Shown here: positions 56,041-64,000 of the stretch, one piece after another
Position numbering within the stretch: position 1 is the first letter of the stretch
How the letters are laid out: each line of letters starts with the position of its first letter
Origin: Methylocaldum marinum
GTDB lineage: Bacteria; Pseudomonadota; Gammaproteobacteria; Methylococcales; Methylococcaceae
NCBI RefSeq assembly: GCF_003584645.1
Contig: NZ_AP017928.1
Coordinates: 2,890,395-2,954,394, forward strand
DNA: 64,000 nt
Direction: 5' to 3'
The notes under the pieces: model-generated
The model's database searches: none
Seen by the model: the letters and a program-made list of their open reading frames with translations, nothing else
Told to the model about the DNA's origin: nothing
Made by a program: the position numbers and the translations under genes

Positions 56041-56068
56041 TATAAAAACGCCCCCTGATGGAGGCGCT
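56041..56068 (-). terminator. Hairpin with T-run between rpsB and tsf
   Basis: On the minus strand AGCGCCTCC-ATCA-GGGGGCGT (56068-56048) folds into an eight-pair stem with wobbles, directly followed by TTTTTAT. This is an intrinsic terminator shape. As it lies within the rpsB-tsf operon, partial termination that lowers tsf relative to rpsB is likely; E. coli has a similar arrangement. Confidence 0.6.
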
Positions 56069-56096
56069 CTGAACTTCAGGCACGAAGAACGCGGCC

Positions 56097-56882
56097 TTAC
56101 TCGGCATATGTGCTACCCGCTTCCTCAGCGGCATCCGAACTTGCCTCGGTATTGGACTCCATCTCGACAAATTCGTCTTCGCCGCCGGCAAAATCGAGAC
56201 TGTGCGCCTTGCCCTGCAGGATCGCCGTCGCAGCATTTTGCGCATACAGCAGAACGGCACGAATCGAGTCGTCGTTGCCCGGTATGACATAGTCAATGCC
56301 GACGGGGCTGTTGTTGGTGTCGACAATACCGACGACCGGAATGCCCAGCTTTTTCGCTTCGCTGATAGCGTTCTTTTCATAGCCCACGTCCATGACGAAC
56401 AAAACGTCCGGCAGTCGGTCCATATCCCGAATTCCGCCCAAACTGTGCTCCAGTTTCTCCAGTTCGCGCATCATGCCGAGAGCTTCCTTTTTGTTGAAGC
56501 GATGTAAACGACCGTCATCGCGCATCGCTTCCAGTTCCTTCATCCGGGCTATGGATTGCTTGATAGTCTTGAAATTGGTGAGCATTCCGCCCAACCAGCG
56601 ATAATTCACGTAAGGCATGCCACAGCGCTTGGCTTCATCTTCGATGACCTTGCGAGTGGTCCTCTTGGTTCCGACGAAAAGAATTCTGCCTCGATTGGCC
56701 GCTTGCTGTTCGAGGTATTTCATGGCTTCGTCGAACAGAGGTATGGTCTTTTCCAGATTGATAATATGGATGTTGCTCCGCGCACCGAAAATATACGGAG
56801 CCATCTTGGGATTCCAATAGCGCGTCTGGTGACCGAAGTGTACGCCGGCCTCCAACATTTGGCGCATGGTTACATTGGACAT
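56097..56882 (-). CDS. rpsB: 30S ribosomal protein S2
   Basis: A 261-residue ribosomal protein: [20 protein letters not shown] at the start, then [33 protein letters not shown], and [20 protein letters not shown]. The C-terminal 30 residues are acidic. It opens the rpsB-tsf-pyrH-frr-uppS-cdsA-dxr-rseP run. The divergent 228 bases to map hold the promoters. Confidence 0.97.
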   Translation of the reverse strand: MSNVTMRQMLEAGVHFGHQTRYWNPKMAPYIFGARSNIHIINLEKTIPLFDEAMKYLEQQAANRGRILFVGTKRTTRKVIEDEAKRCGMPYVNYRWLGGMLTNFKTIKQSIARMKELEAMRDDGRLHRFNKKEALGMMRELEKLEHSLGGIRDMDRLPDVLFVMDVGYEKNAISEAKKLGIPVVGIVDTNNSPVGIDYVIPGNDDSIRAVLLYAQNAATAILQGKAHSLDFAGGEDEFVEMESNTEASSDAAEEAGSTYAE

Positions 56883-57110
56883 TCAAATCTCCTAATGAAC
56901 TCTGCCGGTCTGAACCGGCCATGGGTTGAGCCTCCACGCATCCCGACCTGCGACCCAATCACAAGTATTCGGCACCCCGCAGAGCGTGACGATGCGTGTG
57001 TGTTATTGCCAAAAATAGCAGCGCTTTATACCATAACCTGCTTTATTCAACAATCCGACCCTTTCCCGCACATCGCTCCGCCGAGCGCCAAAGAACCAAC
57101 GAATCCCGCG

Positions 57111-57914
57111 ATGAGCACCATCCTGAAAACACCCGCCGAAATCGAAAAAATGCGTGTCGCCGGCCGACTCGCTGCGCAAGTCCTGGAAATGATCGAGCCC
57201 TTCGTGACCCCCGGAATTACCACCGAAGAGCTGGATCAAATTTGCCACGATTACATTGTTGACGTACAAAAAGCCATTCCCGCTCCCCTGAATTACAAAG
57301 GATTTCCCAAATCCATCTGCACCTCGATAAACTATCAGGTGTGCCATGGCATACCTGGCCCGAAAAAGCTCAAAAGCGGCGATATCGTGAACATCGACAT
57401 CACGGTCATCAAGGATGGCTATCACGGTGATACCAGCAAGATGTTCCTCGTCGGCGATGTACCCATACGCGCCAGGCGCCTGATCAAAATTTGCCAGGAA
57501 TCCATGTATCTCGGGATTCAGCAGGTGCGTCCGGGCGGGCGGCTGGGCGACATCGGCTTCGCCATCCAGCGGCACGCGGAATCTCATGGCTATTCTGTGG
57601 TACAGGAATTCTGCGGCCATGGTATCGGCCGTAATTTTCACGAAGATCCGCAAGTGCTTCACTACGGCAAATCCAATACCGGAATGTTGCTGGAACCGGG
57701 TATGATTTTCACCGTCGAACCCATGATCAATTTGGGAAAGCGCTATGTAAAAATTCTTCCGGATGGATGGACCGCCGTTACCAAAGACCACAGCCTGTCC
57801 GCGCAATGGGAGCACACTGTTTTGGTAACGGAGGATGGCTACGAAATCCTCACCCTGCGCCAAGAAGAGGCAAACGAGATTGAAAACGGCCGACTCAAAC
57901 TCGCCGGATTATAA
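57111..57914 (+). CDS. map: Methionine aminopeptidase
   Basis: A 267-residue type I enzyme that removes N-terminal Met. Metal ligands: Asp in VNIDITVIKDGYHGDTSKMF (two), His in GHGIGRNFHEDPQVLHY, Glu in FTVEPMINLGKR and Glu in SAQWEHTVLVTEDGYE. ATG 57111 (MSTILKTPAEIEKMRVAGRL) is the family start; the frame is open far upstream but without homology. It overlaps glnD by 80 bases. Confidence 0.97.
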   Translation: MSTILKTPAEIEKMRVAGRLAAQVLEMIEPFVTPGITTEELDQICHDYIVDVQKAIPAPLNYKGFPKSICTSINYQVCHGIPGPKKLKSGDIVNIDITVIKDGYHGDTSKMFLVGDVPIRARRLIKICQESMYLGIQQVRPGGRLGDIGFAIQRHAESHGYSVVQEFCGHGIGRNFHEDPQVLHYGKSNTGMLLEPGMIFTVEPMINLGKRYVKILPDGWTAVTKDHSLSAQWEHTVLVTEDGYEILTLRQEEANEIENGRLKLAGL

Positions 57915-60543
57915 TGGTATCCTCTCGTCCGCCGAGCACATCAGGTCGCTTCGAGAACATATTCAACAGCATAACGAGGAGCTTACCGGACGCTTTCACG
58001 CCGGCATTCCTGCCGCTGACCTGATTCGGGCCCGCTCCGATTTTATGGATGAACTGTTGGGAGCGTGCTGGAACCATTTTCTCGGACCCGAGGCGCAGCA
58101 ACTTGCACTCGTCGCGGTGGGCGGCTATGGCCGACGCGAACTTCATCCTTATTCCGACATCGACCTTTTGATTCTTCTCGATGCTCATTGCAGCAGCGGT
58201 GCCCGAGCGGAAGATTCGGCCTATCGACAAAGTCTGGCGGAGTTTTTCAATTTGCTGTGGGACATCGGCCTAAAACCCGCGCACAGCGTTCGCACGATCG
58301 ACGAGTGCGTGGAGCAGGCCCGGCAAGATCTGACGGTCATCACCAACCTCATGGAATGCCGTCTTCTCGACGGCTCTCCCGCATTATTCAAAGAGTTGTG
58401 GGCGCGCATCGGCCCCGAACATCTCTGGTCCTCGCGAGAATTCTTCGAAGCCAAGATGGCCGAACAGGCCGCCCGCTATGCCAAATACCACGACACGGCC
58501 TACAATCTCGAACCCAATATCAAGGAGGGGCCGGGAGGGCTCAGGGACATTCAGATCATCGGATGGATCATCAAGCGCCATTACAATGCGTCGAATCTGA
58601 ACGACCTGCTTCTGCACGGCTGGCTGACCGAAGCCGAGCACGGGGAACTCATGCAGGCGCAGCATTTTCTCTGGCAACTCCGTTTCGCCCTGCATACTCT
58701 GACCGGTCGCTGCGAAGACCGTTTGCTGTTCGAATATCAAAAAGAACTTGCACGCAAATTCGGTTACCAGGATCCCAACGTCAACCAGGCCGTAGAGCAA
58801 TTCATGCAGCGTTACTTCCGCACGGTCATGGGACTCGAGCGACTGAACGAAATGCTGCTGCAACTGTTCAAGGAAGCCGCACTACACCGCGACGAGGATG
58901 CCGTCATCCTGCCGATCAACAAAAACTTTCAGGCGGTCAACAACTACATCGAGGCGCTGCATCCGAACGTGTTTCGGGAACAGCCTCTCGCCCTACTGCA
59001 AATTTTCCTCCTTTTGCAGCAAAACTCGGGCTTGCTGGGCATACGCGCCGCCACCATCCGACTCATCCGTCAGCACCTGTATCTGATCGACGAGGGATTC
59101 CGCAGCAACCCCGAAGCTTGCCGGCTGTTCATGGAAATCCTGCGTCAGCCCGGCGGCATCACGCACCAACTGCGGCGCATGAACCGCTACGGCATCTTGG
59201 CGGCCTATCTGCCGGCTTTCGGCCACGTCGTCGGACGCATGCAATACGATCTATTCCACGTCTACACCGTGGACGAACATACGCTATTCGTCGTCCGCAA
59301 TCTCAGAAGATTCGCGCTCGAAAAACACAAGGCCGAGCATCCCCTGTGCACCGAAATTTTTCAGATTATCGAGAAACCGGAACTACTCTACATCGCGGGC
59401 TTGATGCACGACATCGCGAAAGGGAGCGGCGGCGATCATTCCACGGTAGGCGCGAGGATTGCAGGGGATTTTTGCCAACGCCACGGCATAAATCGTCGGG
59501 ATACCGATCTGGTCAAATGGCTGGTCCAGAACCACTTGCTCATGTCCATGACGGCTCAGCGCAAGGACATCAGCGATCCCGACGTCATTCATGAGTTCGC
59601 CACTGCCATCGGAAACCAGGAAACGCTGAATTATCTCTATCTTCTGACCGTGGCGGACATTCGCGCCACCAATCCGAACCTGTGGAACTCCTGGAAAGAC
59701 GCCTTGCTCAAGGAGCTGTATCTCACGACGCGCTGGGCATTCCGCCGCGGACTTGCAAAACCGCTCGAACAACAGGAAAAGATCAATGAGGTTAAATCGG
59801 AAAGCCTTGCTCTGCTCAGACGCCTTGGCATCAGTGATAGGACCATCGAAAATGTCTGGCAGATGGTCAACGACGAATATTTTCTGCGTTATTTAGCGGA
59901 AGAAATTGCCTGGCATACGGTGGCCATCAGCGCCTGCAAGCCGGGAGATTTGCCCTTGGTCCTGTTGCGCCCGGTCAGCCAACGGGGCAGCGCGGAGATT
60001 TTTCTCTATGCGAAAGACCAGGATTTCATATTCGCCTACAGTACGGCGGTGTTGGACCAGCTCGGACTGACTGTGTTCGATGCCAAGATTATCACCTCGG
60101 CGGATGGCTACGTGCTGAACAGCTATCATGTGCTCGAGCAGACTGGGGAGCCGATCAACGATCACCTCAGGCAAGCCCAAATTTGCAGCCGCTTGCGGGC
60201 GTGCCTACAACACCCGAGCTGTACGCCGCTTCGGGTCCACCGGCGCGAACCGCGGGAAATACGACATTTCACGGTGCCCACTCAGATCTATTTTCACGAT
60301 GATCCGCAAAACCGTTACTCGATACTGGAACTGGTCACCACTGACCGCCCCGGCCTTCTGTCAAAGGTTGGTCAAGCTTTCAGGCAATGCGATATACGGC
60401 TTTACAATGCAAAAATCTCCACCATTGGCAGCAGAGCCGAAGACATATTCTATATCACCGACCACCAGGATCGTCCCTTGGACATCGACCTCCAGAAACG
60501 CCGCCTGAGCGAAGCGATCATCACGCTGGTAGGGCCCAGCTGA
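57835..60543 (+). CDS. glnD: PII uridylyltransferase / uridylyl-removing enzyme GlnD
   Basis: A 902-residue bifunctional nitrogen sensor that uridylylates PII when glutamine is low and removes UMP when it is high. Nucleotidyltransferase motif GGYGRRELHPYSDIDLLIL (about residue 95), then GPGGLRDIQIIGWI, HD domain LMHDIAKGSGGDHSTVGA (about 525), and two ACT domains (about 715-790 and 825-900: LELVTTDRPGLLSKVGQAFR) that bind glutamine. ATG 57835 lies inside map; the first 25 residues are nonconserved, and TTG 57880 is an alternative. No ATG nearer the conserved part is in frame. Confidence 0.95.
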   Translation: MATKSSPCAKKRQTRLKTADSNSPDYNGILSSAEHIRSLREHIQQHNEELTGRFHAGIPAADLIRARSDFMDELLGACWNHFLGPEAQQLALVAVGGYGRRELHPYSDIDLLILLDAHCSSGARAEDSAYRQSLAEFFNLLWDIGLKPAHSVRTIDECVEQARQDLTVITNLMECRLLDGSPALFKELWARIGPEHLWSSREFFEAKMAEQAARYAKYHDTAYNLEPNIKEGPGGLRDIQIIGWIIKRHYNASNLNDLLLHGWLTEAEHGELMQAQHFLWQLRFALHTLTGRCEDRLLFEYQKELARKFGYQDPNVNQAVEQFMQRYFRTVMGLERLNEMLLQLFKEAALHRDEDAVILPINKNFQAVNNYIEALHPNVFREQPLALLQIFLLLQQNSGLLGIRAATIRLIRQHLYLIDEGFRSNPEACRLFMEILRQPGGITHQLRRMNRYGILAAYLPAFGHVVGRMQYDLFHVYTVDEHTLFVVRNLRRFALEKHKAEHPLCTEIFQIIEKPELLYIAGLMHDIAKGSGGDHSTVGARIAGDFCQRHGINRRDTDLVKWLVQNHLLMSMTAQRKDISDPDVIHEFATAIGNQETLNYLYLLTVADIRATNPNLWNSWKDALLKELYLTTRWAFRRGLAKPLEQQEKINEVKSESLALLRRLGISDRTIENVWQMVNDEYFLRYLAEEIAWHTVAISACKPGDLPLVLLRPVSQRGSAEIFLYAKDQDFIFAYSTAVLDQLGLTVFDAKIITSADGYVLNSYHVLEQTGEPINDHLRQAQICSRLRACLQHPSCTPLRVHRREPREIRHFTVPTQIYFHDDPQNRYSILELVTTDRPGLLSKVGQAFRQCDIRLYNAKISTIGSRAEDIFYITDHQDRPLDIDLQKRRLSEAIITLVGPS

Positions 60544-60683
60544 GTTATTTCCACGTATGTTCCCGAAAAATACGATCAGTACGTCCGATTTTCGTCAAAT
60601 TCCCGTGTTATCCTTGCCGTAACCCGTGAATGGATCATTCCTTTTGGAGGCTAGGTTTCCAGCTATGATCGGAGGACAGAACC

Positions 60684-60998
60684 ATGCCGACGGTTGCAGA
60701 TCCACTACTCGAAAACTGGTATCAAGATGCCGAGACCGGAAGATCGTTCCGTGTTGTGGCCATGGACGAGGATAATGACTCGATCGAAATCCAGTACCTT
60801 AACGGCGATCTGGGTGAATTCGACTTCGCTTCCTGGTACGAGTCGCCGTTTATCCCCATAGAGCCGCCCGAGGATTGGAGCACCCCGTTCGACGATGTTG
60901 AACTCGATGACCTCGGCTATACCGATCCGGATTTGCACGCACCGGATCAGCGCGATCTCACTCTGGACGATTTCTTAAACGACGAAGACGAGCATTGA
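60684..60998 (+). CDS. Small acidic DUF6763-like protein
   Basis: A 104-residue strongly acidic protein. It starts PTVADPLLENWYQDAETGRS and has FRVVAMDEDNDSIEIQYLNG, a small beta-barrel-like segment, then DFASWYESPFIPIEPPEDW and an Asp-rich tail. I recognise it as the small conserved gammaproteobacterial DUF6763 family, with unknown function. A GGAGGAC site precedes the ATG. It is downstream of glnD by 140 bases. Confidence 0.75.
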   Translation: MPTVADPLLENWYQDAETGRSFRVVAMDEDNDSIEIQYLNGDLGEFDFASWYESPFIPIEPPEDWSTPFDDVELDDLGYTDPDLHAPDQRDLTLDDFLNDEDEH

Positions 60999-61037
60999 TT
61001 TCCGCTTAAATTCAAGTTTGCATCGTCCCCGGGACGA

Positions 61038-62144
61038 TCACGACGCGACAAACGCCAGGTATCGCTCCATAAGCCCGAAAGTTTCGGCCACCGGTTTACA
61101 GGTTAGATAGCCTTGGTAAGTGTTCACTGCCTTCTCGAGCCCGGGTTTTTTACGAAACGCAGCCAAGCCATGATCGGCTAACAGGAGAATATAGGGAAAA
61201 CTTGCCTCGGTTAAAGCAATGGTAGAAGTTCTGGGATAAGCCCCGGGCATGTTGGTCACGCAGTAATGAATAACGCCGTGCTTCTCGAAAACCGGATCCG
61301 AATGGGTCGTGGGGCGCGACGTCTCCACGCACCCCCCTTGGTCGATACTGACGTCGACGATAACGGAACCGGGCTGCATTGACCCGACCATGCTCTCGGT
61401 AATCACATAGTCGGCCCTGGCTCCGTGCCGCAAGACGGCGCCGACGACAAGGTCGGCTTCTCGCACATGCGCGGCCACGGCATCCGGCTCGGACATAAAG
61501 AACTCGAGATCCGCTGCGATTTCGCGCTGCATTTGCTTACCCTTGGCTTCGTCGATTCCCGCAACCGAAACTCTAGACCCGAGGCCCCGTGCCGTTTGGG
61601 CAGCGTGAAAAGCGACGACACCGTCGCCCACGATCAAGACCCGTCCGTGGCGCCCCCCCAGAACCTTACCGAGCTGTACACCCCTACCGCCATTGAATTC
61701 GGCCAAATAGTATGCACCCATCAATGCCGCCATGTTTCCCGCGACTGCGCTCATCGGTGCGAGAATCGGCAAGCGTCCGGATTCGTCCTCCAAGGTTTCA
61801 TACGCCACCGCTGTGGTGTGGCGCTCCAGTAAAACCTCGGTAAGTGAACGGGGAACTCCCGCAAGATGGAAAAAAGTGAAAACGATCTGATTTCGGAGAT
61901 AAGCGTACTCTGACTCCAAGGGTTCCTTGACCTTCAGAACCAGATCCGAGTTCCATGCCTCCTCTACACTGCAAATACGAGCACCCATTTCAAGATATTC
62001 CTCGTCCATGAACCCGGAACCGAGCCCGGCGCTGGCTTCGATCAAAACCTCGTGCCCCGCCTCGACCAGCTTCGAAAGGCAATACGGAGTCAATGCGACA
62101 CGGTTTTCATTATTCTTGATTTCTTTAGGTACCCCGATTCTCAT
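61038..62144 (-). CDS. ald: Alanine dehydrogenase
   Basis: A 368-residue NAD-dependent enzyme that interconverts alanine with pyruvate and ammonia. MRIGVPKEIKNNENRVALTP at the start; substrate residues Lys and His in the KVKEP and FTFFHLAG regions; nucleotide-binding VLIVGDGVVAFHAAQTARGL; and HYCVTNMPGAYPRTSTIALT near the end. ATG 62144 is the family start. In the Rossmann motif GDGVVA replaces the usual GGGVVG. In methanotrophs Ald is a route of ammonia assimilation; that role here is inference. Confidence 0.96.
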   Translation of the reverse strand: MRIGVPKEIKNNENRVALTPYCLSKLVEAGHEVLIEASAGLGSGFMDEEYLEMGARICSVEEAWNSDLVLKVKEPLESEYAYLRNQIVFTFFHLAGVPRSLTEVLLERHTTAVAYETLEDESGRLPILAPMSAVAGNMAALMGAYYLAEFNGGRGVQLGKVLGGRHGRVLIVGDGVVAFHAAQTARGLGSRVSVAGIDEAKGKQMQREIAADLEFFMSEPDAVAAHVREADLVVGAVLRHGARADYVITESMVGSMQPGSVIVDVSIDQGGCVETSRPTTHSDPVFEKHGVIHYCVTNMPGAYPRTSTIALTEASFPYILLLADHGLAAFRKKPGLEKAVNTYQGYLTCKPVAETFGLMERYLAFVAS

Positions 62145-62479
62145 AACAGCATGCAGCTCACCTGAACGTTGAAACTTCTGAACGATTGTATACGCACGAA
62201 CGGACCCAAACACCTTCGAACCGTCCAGAGCTCATCCATTCTTCCGGCTCTAAGCGGCGCTTATACGCCTGGCTCGAAACCACATACTCCCGCTATAACA
62301 ATCGATCAGCAAAAAGTTGCTCGCAAAGTAGACACCTCGCTCAAGCCTTATGTAAAAACCGCATAACAAAATTTCCCCCTTCCGCAGGCTGGCGGAAATC
62401 AGAGCCTGAACCCGCCCGCAGCCGAAGTGTTCCTATGGCGAAGTCGACGCCAGGCCGACAGGTCTGCGATCTCGATTAT
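62145..62479. other. Intergenic region between ald and the SAP-like genes
   Basis: About 335 bases without a supported gene. It should hold the ald promoter (high-coordinate side of 62144). A small hairpin TTCCGC...GCGGAA at 62380-62397, followed on the minus strand by GGGGGAAATTTTGTT, may be the terminator of the SAP-like gene upstream. Confidence 0.4.
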
Positions 62480-62689
62480 TCAACGGCGCCACTCGGCAAC
62501 CAGCTTCAGGCATTCCCGGCGCCACTGACACTCGAGCTCCATGCACTCCATACGCCCCTCGGACAGAAAACATGCGGCCTTCCCCCTGGCTCGCTGGATA
62601 GCCCACACAAGTTGCTTTTCCGTGCGGAAATATTCGAGGTCGCGTATACCTGCGTGACGGGCAATATCCAAAAGCTCTGCAGCAATCAT
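62480..62689 (-). CDS. Cysteine-rich small protein, SAP-like family (copy 1)
   Basis: A 69-residue protein with AAGGAGAG before ATG 62689. The N-terminal half (IAAELLDIARHAGIRDLEYF and a second helix) resembles the SAP/Rho-N helical fold; the C-terminal half has four cysteines at 40, 49, 54 and 60, spaced CX8CX4CX5C, and ends in a WRREC motif. The same pattern occurs in its neighbour at 62780-62980, so the two are tandem paralogues. The four cysteines could bind a metal. Compared with copy 2 the SAP part is less canonical. Function unknown. Confidence 0.75.
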   Translation of the reverse strand: MIAAELLDIARHAGIRDLEYFRTEKQLVWAIQRARGKAACFLSEGRMECMELECQWRRECLKLVAEWRR

Positions 62690-62779
62690 CAAACTCTCCT
62701 TCGTTCCGTTTCCTCAAAAACTAACGCGATTCCGCGCCTCAACTTCCATGAGCCTCATTTACCGATTTTCTGAAGACGT

Positions 62780-62980
62780 TTAACTCTCCTTTCTGGCTTG
62801 GGTAAAACATTCTTTCCGCCATAAACAGCCCTGCTGGTCGCAGGTAGCATCACGAGCCGTTCCGAAGCAGTCGAAATTGCCTTCGACAATCTGAATCTTT
62901 CGGATCAGGTCCCGTTTGCTCATGCGGCCTGGAACCAGGCCCATCCGCTTGGCGATCTCCCGAACTTCGTCGACACGCAT
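62780..62980 (-). CDS. Cysteine-rich small protein, SAP-like family (copy 2)
   Basis: A 66-residue protein with a strong GGAGGAG before ATG 62980. Residues 1-33 form a SAP-like helix-turn-helix (RVDEVREIAKRMGLVPGRMS then KRDLIRKIQIVEGN), a fold that often binds nucleic acid. Residues 38-58 hold CX8CX4CX5C with the family wording NFDCFGTA and CLWRKEC. I recall similar short proteins in gamma- and deltaproteobacteria, always small and cysteine-rich, without known function. It is 90 bases upstream of copy 1 on the same strand. Confidence 0.8.
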   Translation of the reverse strand: MRVDEVREIAKRMGLVPGRMSKRDLIRKIQIVEGNFDCFGTARDATCDQQGCLWRKECFTQARKES

Positions 62981-63072
62981 AATAAAACTCCTCCGGAAAT
63001 CGACTCAATTCTGTAATGCGAATTTGATGATAGCGTTACAAGGATGACGCCAACCTCGAGAAATTTCGGCTA

Positions 63073-64000
63073 TCAAACGCTCCAGATTTTTTCCTGCAAC
63101 ATTCGTGCCGCACACTCGGCGGCGCCGATTAGCCCGGTCTGGGAATTCAATGCGACACGAACGGGGACGGCAGCGAGGAACTCGGAAAACCGGCCTTTGG
63201 CACAAAAACTTTGCATAAAAAGGCTGTTCTGCAATACAGAAAGGAGCTTAGGCGCAATGCCTCCGCCAACCAGAACGCCGCCGGCAGCAAAACATCGCAA
63301 GGCCAGGTTGCCGGCCTCTGCACCAAAAATGCGCGTAAACAGTGTCAACGTTCCCCGGCACAGCGCATCTCCTGTCTGCAATGCACGGGTACTGATTTCC
63401 CGGGCCGGGTCGGCCGCATTTCTGATGGCCACGGCTAACTCGGCCGATTCGGGCGCCTGACGAGTATCGCGCAAATATTCGTAGATGTTGACGATCCCGG
63501 GCCCCGACAAAACGCGCTCATAGCTCACGTGCCCGCCGAATTTGACTCTGAGATATGCAAGCAGACCGTCTTCCAATGTGTCGTTCGGCGCAAAATCCGC
63601 GTGTCCGCCTTCGGTAGCCAAAGCATGATAGAGCGTGCCATCCCAGTACAAGATGGCCTCGCCGAGGCCGGTACCGGCGGCGATGACCGCCTGGTTGCCG
63701 GCTGCAGGCACCCCTCGCGGGTTCAGATCGACCCATTCGTCCGGCCGCAGCCAGAGCAACCCCAAGGCCATGGCTTGAAGATCGTTTAGCAATTTCACCT
63801 TGGCGATTCCCAATTGGGCCATCAGGCTCCTCTCATCGATCCGCCAAGGTAAGTTGGTAGTTTGGCAGCAGCCGCCAACCACCGGACCCGCAACCCCGAA
63901 ACACGCAGCGTCCAACGACTCGGCCCGGTCGGCCAAGAAGTCCTTGACAATATCCTCAAGCGAGCCAAATGCCGCGCTTGGATAAGTTTTCTCCCTCACA
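63073..64000 (-). CDS. glk: Glucokinase, 5' end outside the window
   Basis: The 3' 309 codons of a Glk-type glucokinase (glucose to glucose 6-phosphate). Visible: AACFGVAGPVVGGCCQTTNL, then LLNDLQAMALGLLWL, the catalytic/substrate segment EGGHADFAPND and the C-terminal FAAGGVLVGGGIAPKLLSVL. The N-terminal ATP-binding DxGGTx motif should lie just beyond the window. It is not a ROK-type kinase (no CXCGXXGC zinc motif). The reading frame continues off the end at 64000. Confidence 0.93.
   Translation of the reverse strand, partial: VREKTYPSAAFGSLEDIVKDFLADRAESLDAACFGVAGPVVGGCCQTTNLPWRIDERSLMAQLGIAKVKLLNDLQAMALGLLWLRPDEWVDLNPRGVPAAGNQAVIAAGTGLGEAILYWDGTLYHALATEGGHADFAPNDTLEDGLLAYLRVKFGGHVSYERVLSGPGIVNIYEYLRDTRQAPESAELAVAIRNAADPAREISTRALQTGDALCRGTLTLFTRIFGAEAGNLALRCFAAGGVLVGGGIAPKLLSVLQNSLFMQSFCAKGRFSEFLAAVPVRVALNSQTGLIGAAECAARMLQEKIWSV

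Noticed and set aside
56556..57110. 185-codon upstream extension of map
   Set aside because: It runs antisense through rpsB and has no similarity; methionine aminopeptidase starts at 57111.
62433..62717. 94-codon frame overlapping the first SAP-like gene
   Set aside because: Different frame from the cysteine-patterned protein, no ribosome binding site, composition of a shadow.
1..64000. CRISPR array, prophage or transposase insertion sequence
   Set aside because: No regularly spaced repeats, phage structural genes or transposase motifs were seen; the group II intron is the only mobile element found.

Overview
This window is a stretch of bacterial chromosome carrying mostly housekeeping and sensory genes. 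The operon structures are gammaproteobacterial: rpsP-rimM-trmD-rplS; pncC-thpR-recA-recX-alaS-lysC-csrA-tRNA-Ser; rpsB-tsf-pyrH-frr-uppS-cdsA-dxr-rseP, divergent from map-glnD. An lpxA-gnnA-gnnB-lpxB lipid A cluster, alanine dehydrogenase, sucAB and a fairly GC-rich composition together suggest a methanotroph-like lineage (Methylococcales). That placement is inference: no methane-oxidation gene lies in the window.

Layout. Positions 1-4,600: the 5' end of a TolC-type efflux gene, moaB, an NnrU-family membrane protein, a small DUF6494 protein, moaA and a degenerate EAL-HDOD protein. Positions 4,980-9,057: sucA-sucB. Positions 9,010-15,000: a PAS histidine kinase, a group II intron with its reverse transcriptase, a poor spacer with short repeats, and a FixJ-type response regulator, all on the minus strand. 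Positions 15,470-21,840: a micro-ORF coupled to a phospholipase D-VTT fusion, an endonuclease/exonuclease/phosphatase protein, a small orphan ORF, an ABC exporter and an FKBP lipoprotein. Positions 21,898-24,441: a hybrid histidine kinase whose membrane domain carries the residues of the ethylene/copper-binding domain of plant ETR1. Positions 24,500-31,440: a carotenoid biosynthesis protein, PpnP, a Sel1-repeat protein, quinone oxidoreductase, thioredoxin-like protein, YgjP-type metallopeptidase, GreB-like factor and an EAL-CBS-GGDEF protein. Positions 31,460-36,550: xerD-lpxA-gnnA-gnnB-lpxB. Positions 36,680-45,800: ribosomal/tRNA-modification and recA-alaS-lysC-csrA blocks. Positions 45,860-56,880: mutS, dsbC, then rseP-dxr-cdsA-uppS-frr-pyrH-tsf-rpsB. 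Positions 57,100-64,000: map, glnD, a small acidic DUF protein, ald, two tandem cysteine-rich SAP-like small proteins, and a glucokinase cut by the window end.

How the parts work together. The window covers TCA cycle (SucAB), molybdopterin synthesis (MoaA, MoaB), lipid A with probable 3-amino sugar (LpxA, GnnA, GnnB, LpxB), isoprenoid, undecaprenyl and phospholipid precursors (Dxr, UppS, CdsA), translation (S2, EF-Ts, RRF, S16, L19, AlaRS, tRNA-Ser), nitrogen control (GlnD, Ald) and DNA repair (RecA, RecX, MutS). The sensory layer is rich: two membrane histidine kinases, one response regulator and two c-di-GMP-type proteins. The items most worth a second look are the ETR1-like kinase, the gnnAB-containing lipid A operon, the group II intron between a kinase and a regulator, the paired CX8CX4CX5C small proteins, and the apparent CTG start of recX.
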